This document shows positions 32,039 to 44,808 of a DNA stretch of 64,000 nucleotides, one piece after another. Origin of the DNA: Hysterangium stoloniferum (Eukaryota; Basidiomycota; Agaricomycetes; Hysterangiales; Hysterangiaceae). Position 1 is the first letter of the stretch. The number at the start of each line of letters is the position of its first letter. The translations under genes and the position numbers were made by a program. Under the pieces are notes generated by a model, which worked only from the letters and a program-made list of their open reading frames with translations, made no database searches and had not been told where the DNA came from. The stretch lies in contig WHVD01000095.1 of NCBI GenBank assembly GCA_015178975.1, positions 1 to 64,000 of the forward strand, given 5' to 3'.

Positions 32039-34408
32039 GGGCTGACAAATGAATAGAAAAGTGGGCTATAATGTGGCAGTGCAGATGCCTTTTGATATCA
32101 ACATGGAATATGTTGAAGTCATTCATATATGGCTACTGCCATTTTCTTCATTAAATGTGCGATGGTTTGGAAATAAATCTCCAGTTGATGTGGCCTCTTT
32201 TGTGTTTTCTCGTCATGATGGTGTATTATATCAAGCTTTCTGACTTCATTTGTCATTGTGTTTGAGTGTGGACAGGCCTAACTGTGCAACATTGACACCA
32301 ATACAAATCTGGATTGATTTCTTTTTCTTTTTCTTTAAAAAAAAGGATGGATGATATTCAGAAATTACTGGGTTGAAATGTGTAACTTAAATATTTGACA
32401 TTATTCATGACATGGTGATGAAATTTAGTGAAAATTCATTGACTCCTAAAAATCTTTGAAAAAATATTTTCTGTGAATTTGGCCCACATCATTTAATACT
32501 TTGAGTGAAGTGTGGTAAATTGTCATATTTCGTTCATAAAAATCACTAGGCTTCGGGGTGAGATTCAATGCCAACCACTTTCTAAATTTTTTTTTTGAAT
32601 TCTATTAGGCTTTTTGGGGCTGGGGTGCTTTTGGGCGCTTTTGAACTCAGCACTGATTTATGCGTGACTTTGGTGAGTTCCTGTGACTTCCCGGTAAATT
32701 CCACAGTACCTAAATATATTACCGAATAGCGGTCTCTCGTTTTGGAGACTTTAAGCTCACCCCTCAATAAGTGTATAAATATCTATTTTGGAGACATTAG
32801 TTTTTTTTTTTACTGTTACATTTGACAAATATCCAGATATGCAAATGAACGAGTAAAACGCTGAAATATGATGGTGCTCCCGAAAAGTAGCCCCTGGGGA
32901 ATGGTGCCGCTTTTGAAAACAGATACTCGACGGGGCAGGAGACACAGGTAATCCTCGCTTTCAGAGACTCGTCGATGTTGACGTTGAACCCTTTGGATCT
33001 CATCCATTTTTAGAGACATATTAACCGTGTATTGGTTTCACAGTGATTGGAGAGATGCTTTTCCCGGCGCTACTGCGTCCAACTCAAACATTTCTCTACT
33101 CTAAATAATCTTGGCATTCGCGCTTCAGCGTTCCAGACGAATCCACCGTTCGGAATTTCGTCGACTAAAAGTTAGCGCCAACATTCCTTGATATCGTGTA
33201 CTATTGCTTTGCCGATATGGTAAGTGAAATAAAATGGCATGTTAAGTTGAGCTTCTTTACGTTACTTTCTGGTCGCTTAGTGGGGATACCCTCGTTATGC
33301 TATATCATATAAGTACACCCCCGCAAGAATGTTCACCCCCTGGCCAGTGCATATGGCATCCCATCACTCCTACTTAGTATCGAAATCAATTGACACCCAT
33401 ACGCTTCGTTTCAACCTGCGTTGTCAAGGCCCCCTTTCGTTTATAGATGGCTTGATCGGGATGGAATCCAACTCTCACCTACCCCGCACATTCCCATCGC
33501 CAGTAGTAAGGGTCCCAGGTTGCGCGGAGCGGGTATTCTAAAAACCCCGCAGCATGCCGCGAATGTGCGAACATGAGACGATCTACGCCACAAGGTGGTC
33601 ACGGCAGGCATTCACGAGCGTGGCGCAACGGACAGGACAGTCGTGAGAATGAGAATCAAGGAAGGGCATGCATTGATAAGATCATCTCAAGAAGTTTATG
33701 TGACGTAATCTTCACACAAGGTATGTCCCATAGGTCTTTGTAGCAAGTTCCAGAATAAAGCAAAGCTTCTACAGGTATCTCGACTTGTCAAACCTTGAGT
33801 TGTCGTAAAATCGTACCCTTACTTCAACCAACGCTTTCAGCAACGCAGAATAACCATAAAATCGTCATTTTCATTAATGCTTATATACATTTGCTCGAAT
33901 TTTAAACATTTCTGCGCTACCGTCGATGCCGTTGATCCCGTCATTGCCGTTTGTCTTAAAACCTGAGGATCAGGTAGTACAGGTACCCCCACACGTCAGG
34001 TTCAGGTAACAAGCCCTCCGTTGTTGGGTTTCCCGACCACCCCTTACATAACATCCGGTCAGCGGATACTGCAGCTGCGTACCACGACAGGCATAACCCA
34101 CGCCACCAAGTAAGGGACATGTATAGTAACTACCAGTGGTCGGTCTATGAGCTATAATTAAACCATAGCGTGTCCCGCTGGAGCATATATTTTTGAATAT
34201 CGAAGATGTTTTGGTCATGATTTATCTGCCTAGAACCGAGGAATCCGATGGAAGAAAACTATATCTCACGTTTCCAAAGTCTTAGCCCGATCAAAAAACA
34301 AATTGGAAGTCTATGTAATTGCAGTTCAGGTGGGTATAATGACTGCCCTCCTGGGATATATGATATAAGTGGCATTATCATAGCTGAAACCTGCTGACTT
34401 TGTAAAGA
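32039..34408. other. Mostly no gene; one short Cys-rich frame
   Basis: No homologous gene is recognised. On the minus strand an ATG at 34,218 opens an 82-residue frame to 33,970 with seven cysteines, ending CYLNLTCGGTCTT, but there is no signal peptide and no second evidence. It is recorded only as a weak possibility. Confidence 0.3.
34355..34371 (+). promoter_or_regulatory. TATA-like element upstream of the P450
   Basis: GATATATGATATAAG lies about 40 nt before the P450 ATG. Position and composition fit a core promoter, but fungal TATA elements usually lie further from the start codon, so this is weak. Confidence 0.25.
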
Positions 34409-36790
34409 ATGTCCCCGCCATCACACCAAATCCAGTTTTATGAGCATGGTCATCGATTTTTATTGAGTTCTAATGGGGCAGCTCTATCTTCAGGAATAAC
34501 ATCACTTACACGTGATTTACCATTCAGCTCACTCGCCATCTGCACAGTACTCGCTTTCGTCTTAGCAATTATGTATCTGTGCTCTCAAATTCCAAAACAA
34601 GCGTCAGGACCCGCGGGAATCCCCTTTCTTGGTAAGTCCTCGAAGTGCTCTTACAAATAGGCTCGGGGTTGTCCTTAAAAATTTTTACAGGTAGCGCTCT
34701 CAGTATACCAAAAAAGGAGTCATGGAGATGGTTTGAAATTGTCGCAAAGAAATACGGTACATACATGGGGCATTTTCATCCTTACTGTCATTAACGATAG
34801 ACCTCTCTGCGAGATGTAGGCCGACTCACTCGAATCAGGCTGCTTGGAAATCAATATCTGCTTTTAAGCGACCCTCGAGACGCGGAAGAATTGGTGAGGT
34901 TACTTGATGCTCGTGTCGGGCTAGACGTCAGAGGTTAACGACGTTTTAGCTAGGTCGACGATCACTGAATTACTCTTCCCGCCCATTCTACCCTTATGCT
35001 GGAAAATACCGATCAGCAAACAAACGAATGCTCTTATTAGTTCACGGCGAGGAGTTTAAACGCCAGCGGTCGGCGATGAAGCTTTTGTTCTTAGGGTCTC
35101 GTATGTACTTCCCATTTTTAACTATTTAAATCATATATTTTGCTTATGAGATACACTTTTTCAGGGACCGAAATAAATAGACAGCGCCAAACCCAACAAT
35201 GCGATCAGCTAATTATGGAACTCAGTGAAAACAGCGCAGATTACCTTCATTGCTTGAAGCGTTTTTCCTCTGGAATCGCTCTAGGAATAACATTCGGCAT
35301 GAATATTCACGAGGCAGCAGAAGAATTACCACGAGTGTTAACGAACAACGACAGCTTCGGATCTGATGTGAGGCCCTATATATGACATTGGAAAAAACGG
35401 ATACTAAGACAGGTTAAAGCTGGCACCAGGCGCCAGAATGGTAGAGTGAGCAACTGCATTTTCTACCCTGAGCAGCTAAGTTGACATTCACTCATTTCTC
35501 ATTCAGCATTTTTCCTTGGCTGGACAATCTTCCCGATGTCCTTTCCCCATGGCGTGTTATAGCGAGACAGAAGCACCAAGAGGAATTGAATGTAATATAT
35601 CCATTATCCTTCGGCGACATCGTCATTGATAAATTGCAGCTATTCACACGATGGGCTGAGTTTGGTCGCAGATCCAATTGTTCCTCTAGAAGTTTCATCC
35701 AAGAATTAGACTCACAAAGGGAAAGGCTACAATTAGACGAAAAAGCAATTTTATATGTGTGTGGTTCCAACTTTTATTGTTGCTGATATTCATCGTGTCA
35801 CATGAAATTAGATCGGAGGTAGCATCATTGAAGCCGGGTAAACCATTTATCAATTACTTTTACAGAACGACCACATCTAATGAATTCGTCAGGACGAACA
35901 CAACGTCTTGCCTCTTGCATTGTTTCCTTCTTGCATGTGCTGCTAATCCGCGTATCGTGGAACGCGCACATGCCGAATTTGAAACGACCCTCGGCAATCG
36001 TGCGCCAACATGGGAGGATTTCAGCAGTCTTCCTTACTTGTTCGCCATTGTGAAAGAATTGCTTCGATGGTGCCCTGTAACCCCTCTTGCCTTTCCACAT
36101 CTTACCGAATTGGACGATAACTACGGAGGTCAAGAGGTAAGTTTCCGTGCACACGAGAGTTCACGTGTTGTTCATTGCCAGGCTAGATATCAGGAGGCAC
36201 CCTGGTAATAGTATGTAAATATCTTTAGAATTTATTCTAGCATCACTGAATGTCATTTTTCAGGCATCTATTTGGAATATGCACCGGAATCCAACAATCT
36301 TCGACAACCCGTCGAGTTATAATCCCGATCGTTATTTTTCCCCTACGAGAGATTCGAAGCCGTTAGAGGACTCGTCTTTGTGTGAGGGAATTTGGACTTT
36401 TGGGTGCGTTTAAAATGTATTCTTCAAACTCAAGAAGCAAACCTTAATATCATTCATTGTAGTTTCGGGAGAAGGTGTGTAGGTTTGGTGTAAGTCCGCC
36501 TTACTCCATTTTGACGTTCGATAGGGCTTGTCCGGGAAGGCAACTTGCATTAGATTCGATTTGGCTAGCAATCGGAAGAATTCTTTGGGCATTCGACATC
36601 CAACTCTCGTCCGGTGCCTACCTTCCGGATAATTTAGATGACCTATTGACTTGGAGAGATAATGTTAATATGTAAGTCCAAGATAATAATGCTTATTCCC
36701 ACGTAGGTTCTTAAGACTTTCTCTAGCGAGCCCCGCCAGCTCCCCATTTCATTAATTAAAAGGAAGCATACATTCAACGCTGCTAGATAG
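34409..36790 (+). CDS. Cytochrome P450 monooxygenase, intact, 15 exons
   Basis: Exons: 34409-34631, 34691-34756, 34820-34893, 34950-35100, 35165-35367, 35420-35445, 35507-35591, 35640-35763, 35819-35837, 35866-36136, 36187-36210, 36264-36403, 36463-36474, 36525-36671, 36727-36790. All introns are GT-AG, all phases agree, and the product is 542 residues with no stop, the normal P450 length. An N-terminal membrane anchor (about residues 37-58) is followed by the proline-rich hinge GPAGIPFLG, so the enzyme should sit in the ER membrane. Seen motifs: I-helix EAGTTTS (322-328), K-helix E388-LL-R391, NPDRY (442-446, PERF-like) and heme loop FGFGRRACPG with Cys475 as thiolate ligand. Such enzymes oxidise small lipophilic substrates with a reductase partner; the substrate cannot be read from sequence. 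The pattern resembles basidiomycete P450s often annotated as O-methylsterigmatocystin-oxidoreductase-like (family impression only). Odd points: a 12-nt exon 13 and a 28-nt intron 9. It lies 3.5 kb upstream of an epoxide-hydrolase-like gene on the same strand. Confidence 0.93.
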
Positions 36791-39700
36791 AGTAAATACG
36801 TTATCTTAACAAGTTATGGTATATATTACTATGTCTTCAGACAATATAGACAATATCAGGATGAAAATCATGATCTTCGTATATACATAACTTAAGTCCA
36901 TGCCAATAAGGCGTTTCACCCAAGGCGCTTCACTGTACCGCCTTTAGAATATTTCCGGGGTATTCTTAATGAATATTATGGAGCATTTGGGAACTGCGCT
37001 GCCATCAAAATATCTTGGGAATATATACATTCACCCAAGAATAAATTGGAATAACGACACAAAGGGCTGGGTGAGATCATAGGCTGCAGGATGCAACAAG
37101 GGCTGCGTGTAGCTTGACGGCAGGTGTAGGATCAAACTGTGGTTGCGGTTGCGGCAACAATAGGCTGGGAAGGAGAGACAGCTACGCGAGACGCTGCTGT
37201 AATGAAGTAGTGGCGATGCCTATGCACTTCACCATCGTGAGAGCTCACATAACTATCGAATTGAACCCAAACAAACCCGACGTGAGGGCAAATTGAGGGC
37301 AACCCGACTTGAAGTGGGCCGCGTCGAACCTTCAAACTAAGTCAATGTAAAATGCATATTTGCACAAAAACGCGCGGCAGGACTTCCCTGAAAGCTCTGT
37401 TGTTTTCCTTTCAACCTCGTCAATGACATTCGGGGGCTCAAAATATAGTGATTCGAAGTCAACTCAACTAATTCTCTGTCAATAGCCAGGATCTCTTAGA
37501 TTTGGTACCACTAGCTCGAATGTTAATCACCACTCTAAACTCTCTTGATCGAATGTAAATTATCCAAGGCCAAAACGTTCCTAAAACGAGAATATGTGCC
37601 CAGCGATGCTTAACGAGGCGGCAGCAGTAGAGGTGGAAATCGAGGGGGTGGTAAAGAAGCAAGACGCTAGAGAGAGTTAACATTCTCTAAGGGTTCGATT
37701 TCTAACTGCCGTTTCATCGCATGCACCTGCTCTTTGAAGGTTGAAAGTCAGTTAATTGGAATTTGGCTTGAATCATGGTCGGTATCACGCTTCTAATTAT
37801 TTGCGAATGGGATCTGTCGTAATGGTATAAATCCACAATGGGTATACATTCCACACCACAACCCTGAGAAGTAGCGCACATTGTTAAACTGCAAATATCA
37901 GGTTAGTGAGTTCTCCTGTGTGGCCTGTGTACCTCGGAGATTCTCCCCAATGTGAATAAGTTGTTAGAAGCGTGATGAACACACCTCTCAGAAGTGTAGT
38001 GATCAGGGCAGCCCACAAGCCTCTCTAAAACCCGCTAATAAGTAAAATAGCTGACAGCTTTACTATTTGTAATAGTTGAAGAGCAACCGGGCAGACATGT
38101 TACTTGAAAACGATCTGTATCATATTGACAGGTTGTAGATCCGCCGACGGAGCGATCTCCTCCCCTGAGGAGACCATGTGCAACACACCATCCGCTGTCA
38201 CAGACACAGCAGTTGCCAAAATGGGCCATTGTTAATGTTCGAAAAAAAAAAGATCTTTGTGCTAGTTCAGGTGAGAAAAAATCACCCGAGTTGCTTATCA
38301 GTAAAATCGGCTTTGATCCGGGGTCAGTCTGGGAGCCTCGGAAGAAGCTCCTGGCGCTTGAAACCATTTTGTCGTTGGGGCGCATATGTACATCCATATG
38401 TGAAACAATAACTATGGATCCATCGTATTTTTTCATAATTAAATAAATATAAATATCGTGCTTATACTAAGATACATAGAATGATTACTTGACATATGAA
38501 TCGTACCAAACAGCCCCTTTCAGGGCCCCAAACCGTTATCTTGCTTCTCCGAGTGTTATAACAATTTTCAATCACCTCATGGATGTGAAATACCTGGCAT
38601 ATAGTAATATCATTCACAGTAGCAACGATATTAAGTTAGTAGCGTAGCGTCTCAATCGTTTACGTGGGTTGGCCGTCTCTGTAAGCATTGTGTGAAACAG
38701 TCCAGCAAGAATCATTTAGATTCGTATACCAGGAAGTAAGGTTCCGTAAAAATAACAAAATGGTGGAATACTCAATCAAGTGGCATGAGGCTAAAGGCAC
38801 ATTCACACATGTACGAAAGTCTTTTATTAGCATTATGGCTGGCTTTCTACTCGGAGACTGCACCAATGAGTAAGTCAGAGTATTGAATAATATTCTATAG
38901 TGAACAGAAGCAAATTCTGTCGTAATCCGTCAGGTTTTGACAGTATTTTCGTTGTTTTGGCATATCCCATGGTATAAGTCATTGCAATTCACCGAATTGT
39001 CGTTTGTCGGGGCATCCAGAAAGTAACGTGTTTTGAAGACTATGGGGTGTGAACAAAGTAGTTTGGATATGACTCATTCGCGGAGCTCTCAAAAACGTAT
39101 CGCGTATGCGCAAGGAAGTTTGGTGCTAAAATTCCCTCAAGGACGTTCCGGCTGCCTAATTGAGCGTTCCCTGACAAATAGCCCCATCTTCTGGGATGTT
39201 GCCGAGCGCAACCAGTCCAATTTAGGATCTGCTCTCGCGGTATGAGATGACCTTTGGAGCGTATATCAAACTTGGCTTGCTTCCGACTGCCGATCAGCCC
39301 AATAAAAGAAAAGAAAACTGGAAACAAAGACGAACGGTCGTGAGATATAAAGTAACTGCCGAGGTGTTCAAGTTGAGGGTTCGTTCCCACAGGGCATTAG
39401 TGTATGCTTCTTCTCTGGGTGTATATCTTCTAGGATATCCATAACATCCTCCCAGCTTACTAATACATTAGTCGTATTCGGGGGACGACGATGTCTACGG
39501 TAAGGATTAGCGCCTTGGGATGTAGGCACTTTGGGAAGAGCCTCCCCGCGGTCTATTCAAAACAACTGTTACGTGTCCGTTTTAGAAGCGAACCACTCGC
39601 GTCAAACGCTTTGGAGAGTTGCTAATCATCATAATTGTCTCTAAAATATAATCTTAAAGATTAAACCTGAACAAACTGAAGAAAATGTGTTGTAAGTAGG

Positions 39701-40282
39701 CGTTCTATGTCTTTGACATCGTATGACGCAGTGGTGGTGACCCCATCCTTTTGAGTGCGACCCGGAAATCGAATACGGTTAAGTGTCACCCGGAAATAAA
39801 CACAGACTTATGTTTTTTAATTGTAAATTGAGTTTAATATAGTGAGTTCTTTGATTTCTTTGGCAATGTTAATCCGAAGCTTGCTCCACCACGCAGCGAC
39901 CGCCATTGTTCACAGTCTCCTCTTCATTATTCGAATAGTTATGTCCGGGAAAAATACACGACGATGCCCTAAAATTGCCGCCTGATTAATTTGTTACAGC
40001 CACAGGCACCAGGCGCTTGCAGATTATTTCGCCTATATGACAATTTGGACATGATGTAGGTCCTTTCCCTCGAATCCAGTAGCAGGTATCTTCAGTCCGA
40101 CACCAAACGGCAGACTAGTAGATGCGTCTTCCGCAAATTTCCGGACCAGGACCAGCCCAATACACAACAGAACGCTACATATTGAGTTATGTAACTAGAC
40201 ATGCTCTTGAAACTCGACCCTTCAAAAGACACGCAGAACAAACATCGATTGTTACACAAGAAAAAGTCCCTCTCACGGTGAT
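36791..40282. other. Intergenic, no convincing gene
   Basis: 3.5 kb with only short frames. The best is on the minus strand, ATG at 38,229 to stop at 38,035: 64 residues with seven cysteines (GNCCVCDSGWC...TTCQ...VTCLPGC), no signal peptide and no recognised family. No promoter or RNA gene was identified. Confidence 0.35.
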
Positions 40283-41672
40283 ATGGACGCAGCCGAGTGG
40301 CATTCAGATGTATTTGCTGGTACGACATATCGCTACCTCGTATCCAATCCGACGAACTCCCAGCCTTGGTGCTTGCTTCTTCATGGCCACCCTGGCTGCT
40401 CTTTCAGTTGGCGGCATACTGTTGTTTTCCTTCGCAACCACGGCTATGGAATTATTCTCCCCGATATGCTAGGATATGGTGGAACAGATAAACCACTCGA
40501 GATAGAGCAATATAGGCCCAGTAGGATTGTGAAGTCGATAGCCGCTATGCTAGATCATGTTGTTGTGGACGGCCGTCCTGTAATTGTGTTGGGTATGTGG
40601 CTAAACATAGCTTGAATCAAAATTCATATCTGTATTGGCAGCTCACGATTGGGGTAACATTATACTACGTTATTGAAGTGGATAGTTAATTGTTAAATAG
40701 GATCTCCAATTGCCACCAGACTATACCTCAGGAATCCGGGAAAAATACAAGCTCTAGTCCTGTAAGTTTGACACCTAGAGAGCAAATATGTTCATTAAGC
40801 CCTTTTTAGCCTAACGTTTCCGTATTTTCCGCCATCAGAAACAACTTTCGATTTTGCCGGATTCAATTCCATGTTCAGAGAGCACGTTGATTACGATATT
40901 ATCGACTATTTCAAGTTTTTTTCTAGCCCTGAGGCTGCTAATCTCTTGACTCAAAATGTATGTGTGCCAAAGACATATTCCCAAGATTCTATCTATAAAG
41001 CCTTTTTTTTGATAGATTGATACCTTTTTAACAATTGTATTTGCCAAAGATACTCCCAACATATGGAAACAATACTGGGCAAATGGGGGTGGCATGAGGA
41101 CTGCTTTGCTTGCTGGTGCTAAATTTGAAATTGCTGATTATATGTCGGATAAGGTGATGAAAAAAAATTAATGGTTTATCATGATAATCTATTGCTTATT
41201 TGAAATAATGTTTTCATAGGACATCGAAGTTTATAAGAACGAGTTGGGCGACGGAAACTATTCAGCCCGTTTAAACTGGTATAAATCGTTCTTTTTTAGT
41301 ATCCAACAGAAGGATGATCTCGGTAGGTTGCAAAACAAGAGTGTAAATATAGCTGATAACAAGGCATCCCTTCCCTATCCCCTAGATCTACTGGATCGGC
41401 GTCACATCCATATCCCGACTATTTTCTTTCAAGCGCTACGCGACGCTGTCTGCATTCCGCCTGTAGCCTCTGCACAGTCTCACTTCATAGATGATCTTAC
41501 TGTTGTAGATATTGATTCAGACCATTTTATAATGGAATGTAAACCCAATGAATTGTAAGATGCTCTCTCGACTGCTAGCGCAATTGAAGAAACTAACTTA
41601 TTTTCCCTCAGCCACTCTGCTTTACTAGCTTGGTTTAAGGAAAAAGAATTTGCAATTAACAAAAGCCTGTGA
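40283..41672 (+). CDS. Epoxide-hydrolase-like alpha/beta hydrolase, intact, 7 exons
   Basis: Exons: 40283-40592, 40642-40653, 40701-40761, 40810-40957, 41016-41153, 41220-41554, 41612-41672; all introns are GT-AG (47-66 nt) with consistent phase, giving 354 residues. The fold's landmarks are present: oxyanion-hole HGHP (34-37), nucleophile motif AHDWG with Asp106, cap-domain NWY with Tyr244 (the residue that polarises the epoxide oxygen in this family), acid Asp298 in RDAVC, and His325 in DSDHF. Asp as nucleophile and the HGxP/NWY pair point to epoxide hydrolase rather than esterase; dehalogenases share part of this, so the substrate stays open. No signal peptide or anchor is seen, so it is probably cytosolic or peroxisomal. 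The last residues are NKSL, not a clear peroxisomal signal. Exon 2 is only 12 nt and carries the nucleophile. The ATG at 40,283 is chosen because the frame starts here directly upstream of the conserved core; an upstream exon is not excluded. Confidence 0.93.
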
Positions 41673-42385
41673 TTGGTCACTTGCCCCTTCGAGATACTAC
41701 AGGTTGTCTGCAAGCAATGGAAGATGATGAACAATATATTTCTACTATGGTACAGCTCACTAAGAGCCCACCTAGTTGGTGCAATGTTTTGTCTCCTCCA
41801 AACAAAATAGGCACCGTTTAATTCTTTAGAAGAGACAGTCTGAAATATGTCTGTGGCACTTATACATTTTAACGTCTGTCCAACCCGAGTGGGCTCTTAT
41901 TGAACTGAACCATAATTGAGACTTTATCGAACACCTCGTGAACCCATATGGAAACCATAACGGAGCGGATCGACTCTGTATAAGCGTAACTCAAACCAGT
42001 CCGAAATTTGCTCCATAATATTCCGTCTAGATCTCATCAGTCAACAACTACTATCACTTTCACTTTTCATGATGTCTCTAGAGATCCAACTCACCTCTAA
42101 CTTTATAAGTTCCTGGAAAGAATTTTTTTTTCCAGACGAGGCTGCACAAGTTTCCCCCAGGGGAGTATTCTGTTCTTTTGGCCCTCCTCTATGTTACAGC
42201 CTGCTCATAAGTGATCCCCTTCATTTGGAAGGTTATTATTAGGGTTTGGTTATTTTGTCTAGTGGGAGTTAATACTTAGATATGTGTCTCATTGGGTGGG
42301 TGTTGATTTAATGTTATTGTGTACCATTGTGGGTCCATAGTTCATGTTTGTTCCTTTATTTATGTCCGTGTCTGTGTCTTGTTGG
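41673..42385. other. Intergenic, no gene seen
   Basis: Low-complexity GT-rich text toward the right side, just before the B2 repeat. No gene, RNA or clear terminator is recognised. AATAAA-like words occur, but none can be singled out as the hydrolase polyadenylation signal. Confidence 0.4.
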
Positions 42386-42480
42386 TCCAGCTTCATCTAA
42401 TGCGGAACTCTGTCTGAGGAGCTGTATGGTTGGGTAGAGGGAGAGCATCTCTCTGTGTATATGTGGGGAGACTCGCCGCT
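42386..42480 (-). repeat. Split direct repeat B2
   Basis: TCCAGCTTCATCTAATG...GGGGAGACTCGCCGCT. It matches B1 at 42,794-42,893 with about ten percent difference and one short indel. Confidence 0.85.
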
Positions 42481-42615
42481 CGGGAGGGCGGGTTTCCTTA
42501 TGCATTTATAACTCTCACTTTGCTGTTCCACTATTTTGGTTCATTTTTGTCAACTCTAAGACTGATGACTGCTAAAGTACCACTGTCCTCAAGCTGAGGG
42601 GGAGGGAGGGTGGGT

Positions 42616-42773
42616 AAAATAATTAAACAAGCTTAAAAGAATGATGAGATGTCAGTGAGCGAAATTTTAAAGATTGTGGATCGACAGAGTAGTCGTAAGA
42701 GAACGAAGGCGTGAGAGTTCTCCTTACGCTCAGCTGGACATTGAGTGCCGAACTACTCCCGGCAAGCTAGGGA
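42616..42773 (-). repeat. Split direct repeat A2
   Basis: 158 bp from AAAATAATTAAACAAGC to GGCAAGCTAGGGA. It matches A1 at 46,388-46,545 at about 95 percent with the same length. Confidence 0.9.
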
Positions 42774-42793
42774 TCGTGCAGCACTCGTCATTA

Positions 42794-42893
42794 TCCAGCT
42801 TCATCTAATGTGGAACTCTGTGTGAGGAGCTGTATGGTTGGGTAGAGGGAGAGCGTCAGCTCTCTGTGTATGCGTGGGGAGACTCACCACTCT
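42794..42893 (-). repeat. Split direct repeat B1
   Basis: TCCAGCTTCATCTAATG...GGGGAGACTCACCACTCT, the second copy of B. It lies between A2 and the recombinase-like coding fragment. Confidence 0.85.
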
Positions 42894-43622
42894 GCCCTGA
42901 TGTACTCTGTTTAAAGGTGCTAATGTACGCTTCGTATGCTGGGGATCTCCATCTGCCTGCTAATTGTACTATTTTGGGATCCATTCCTTGTGCTAAGACA
43001 AAGGAACTGTCCCAAAATATACCATATATACTTAACAATACACACTGGCTTGACTGGGTCGAGTGGCATTGTAACCACTCTCGGGTCAGAGCTGTTTGCA
43101 ACCGCAGGTTCTGTGGCTCTTCGAAGCAGATGCTGCATACATGTGTGTTGTTACAGCTGCCTCCCCATATGCACTGTGATCCAAGGGCCCTGATAAACGG
43201 AACTGTTTGCTGTTGGGAACAAGGAGTGTGTTTACTCTTGGCATCTTGTGCCACCAGGGCAATGCTCCTTCCTGCCGCTGTGCTTTTGGATATGCAATTG
43301 GCTGGAAATGTCCCTGTGCTCTGCACCAAAAGCAATGGGGTCTCTTCCTCTCAGTGTGTATTTTTTCTTTTGTGCGGTGATGGCTGATGGGCTGGCGATC
43401 CTGTCGACCATGTGTGCTTAGGTGGGGGACACTCGCCTTTGCTGCTTGAGGAGCTGCCCATGTCGAAATAAATGCCAGAGAGTTGCTATCCAAGCAACTA
43501 AATTTGTGAAATAGGATTTGTGCATATTCCATGGGACTTCCCTCTCTCTCCAAGCTCACATAACCTTCCTCACGAAGATAATCCACATTTGATGTCATAC
43601 CCGCCCTGAACCCAATCTGCAT
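42856..43622 (-). pseudogene. Gag zinc-finger and tyrosine-recombinase C-terminal fragments
   Basis: Reading leftward: a gag-like part (NSLAFISTWAAPQ and a CysHis cluster ending NNTHVCSICFEE) and, after little more than forty residues, a segment GMDPKIVQLAGRWRSPAYEAYI. The latter matches the C-terminal block of tyrosine recombinases, where G-R-W-x-S-x-A-Y is followed by the catalytic tyrosine near YI. The frames change between the parts, and the reverse transcriptase/RNase H expected between them is absent. The family call rests on these motifs plus the split repeats; a search with the recombinase block would settle it. Confidence 0.6.
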
Positions 43623-44808
43623 GACATTGACTGGTACTCAGTTCTCCAGCAGCGAAGATGCCTCCATCCAGATGGATATTGAACCATGTACCGCCACACA
43701 AGTATCGGGCTGTCATTCGTGCCACCAAGGTTTATATTTATGATAGAAATATGGTGGATTATATGCTCTGTGTGTATCTCAAACCTGAAGTCGATGTCTT
43801 GTGTAGGCCTGCACCAAATACTGTGCCACGATTGTACACAATGATATTAAGGATGTCTTGGGATGTCAAAGGGTGATGTCATTCTGTGGATACTCTATGT
43901 CTGGATCTAGTGTGGAGAGGTGCAAGTGCTGGACCATGCACATGTGCCATTTCACGGTTAAAGATAGGTATGACGATCGTGACTGTGATGTACTTGTTGA
44001 CTATCTTGGCATTGATACTAATGACCTTTGTTTATGTTCAGCACTAAATATGGCTGTCCTCAGCAGCTTCTACTGCATGCACCTCTTCCCTGCCTCATTC
44101 CGAAGCATAACAACCTACATCATTCTCTGCGCCGGAAACACTGCATTAGAAAGCATGAGCTCAAGGCCAGCAATAATGGATGATAGAACGTGCATATCTC
44201 TTGACCTATGTTTGGGCCTGGCCACTACAACTTGATAATAGGAAGACAGTGGATAATGGGTGTGGTTTATGACAGATTGTCTGACCATACAACTTTAATT
44301 AACACTGGCTCACCTAGATACAGTGTTTCGACATATCTGGGGAATGTAGAGTACACTTAAAAACAATTTAAACAACCTCATAGTAAATTCACTATCGTGC
44401 ACTTGCTCTACGTATCGCAAAGCAAAGAGGTCTTCTCATAAGTGTCATCTCTAGTTGTTTCCTCTTAAACTAATCTCTTTAAAGCAACTTTCCCATATGC
44501 AGAATTGAACTCCAGCCTAGGGGGGAAATATGGAACTTACACCACTTGAGATTGCACTGTGACAGCCGTGTTCTCTCTACTTGCCTTCCATTGACTCCAA
44601 TGCAACCATTACCATGTCCCATTGAGATCTGTCCTGGCAGCCTCAGTGCAGTGGTAACAGTAGGTGGCATCTTAGCGGGTATCTATCATGACTGATTGCA
44701 ACATTTTGCAGACGTGAATGGCACAGTGACATCAGGGCAGTCATCACTCCGTCATCGCAAACCCCAGTTGACATAGTGACTCCTTGACAAGATGACCTCA
44801 AGAGCTAG

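Noticed and set aside
44480..44570. Possible tRNA 3' half (GAATTGAACTCCAGCC)
   Set aside because: No cloverleaf can be completed on either side.
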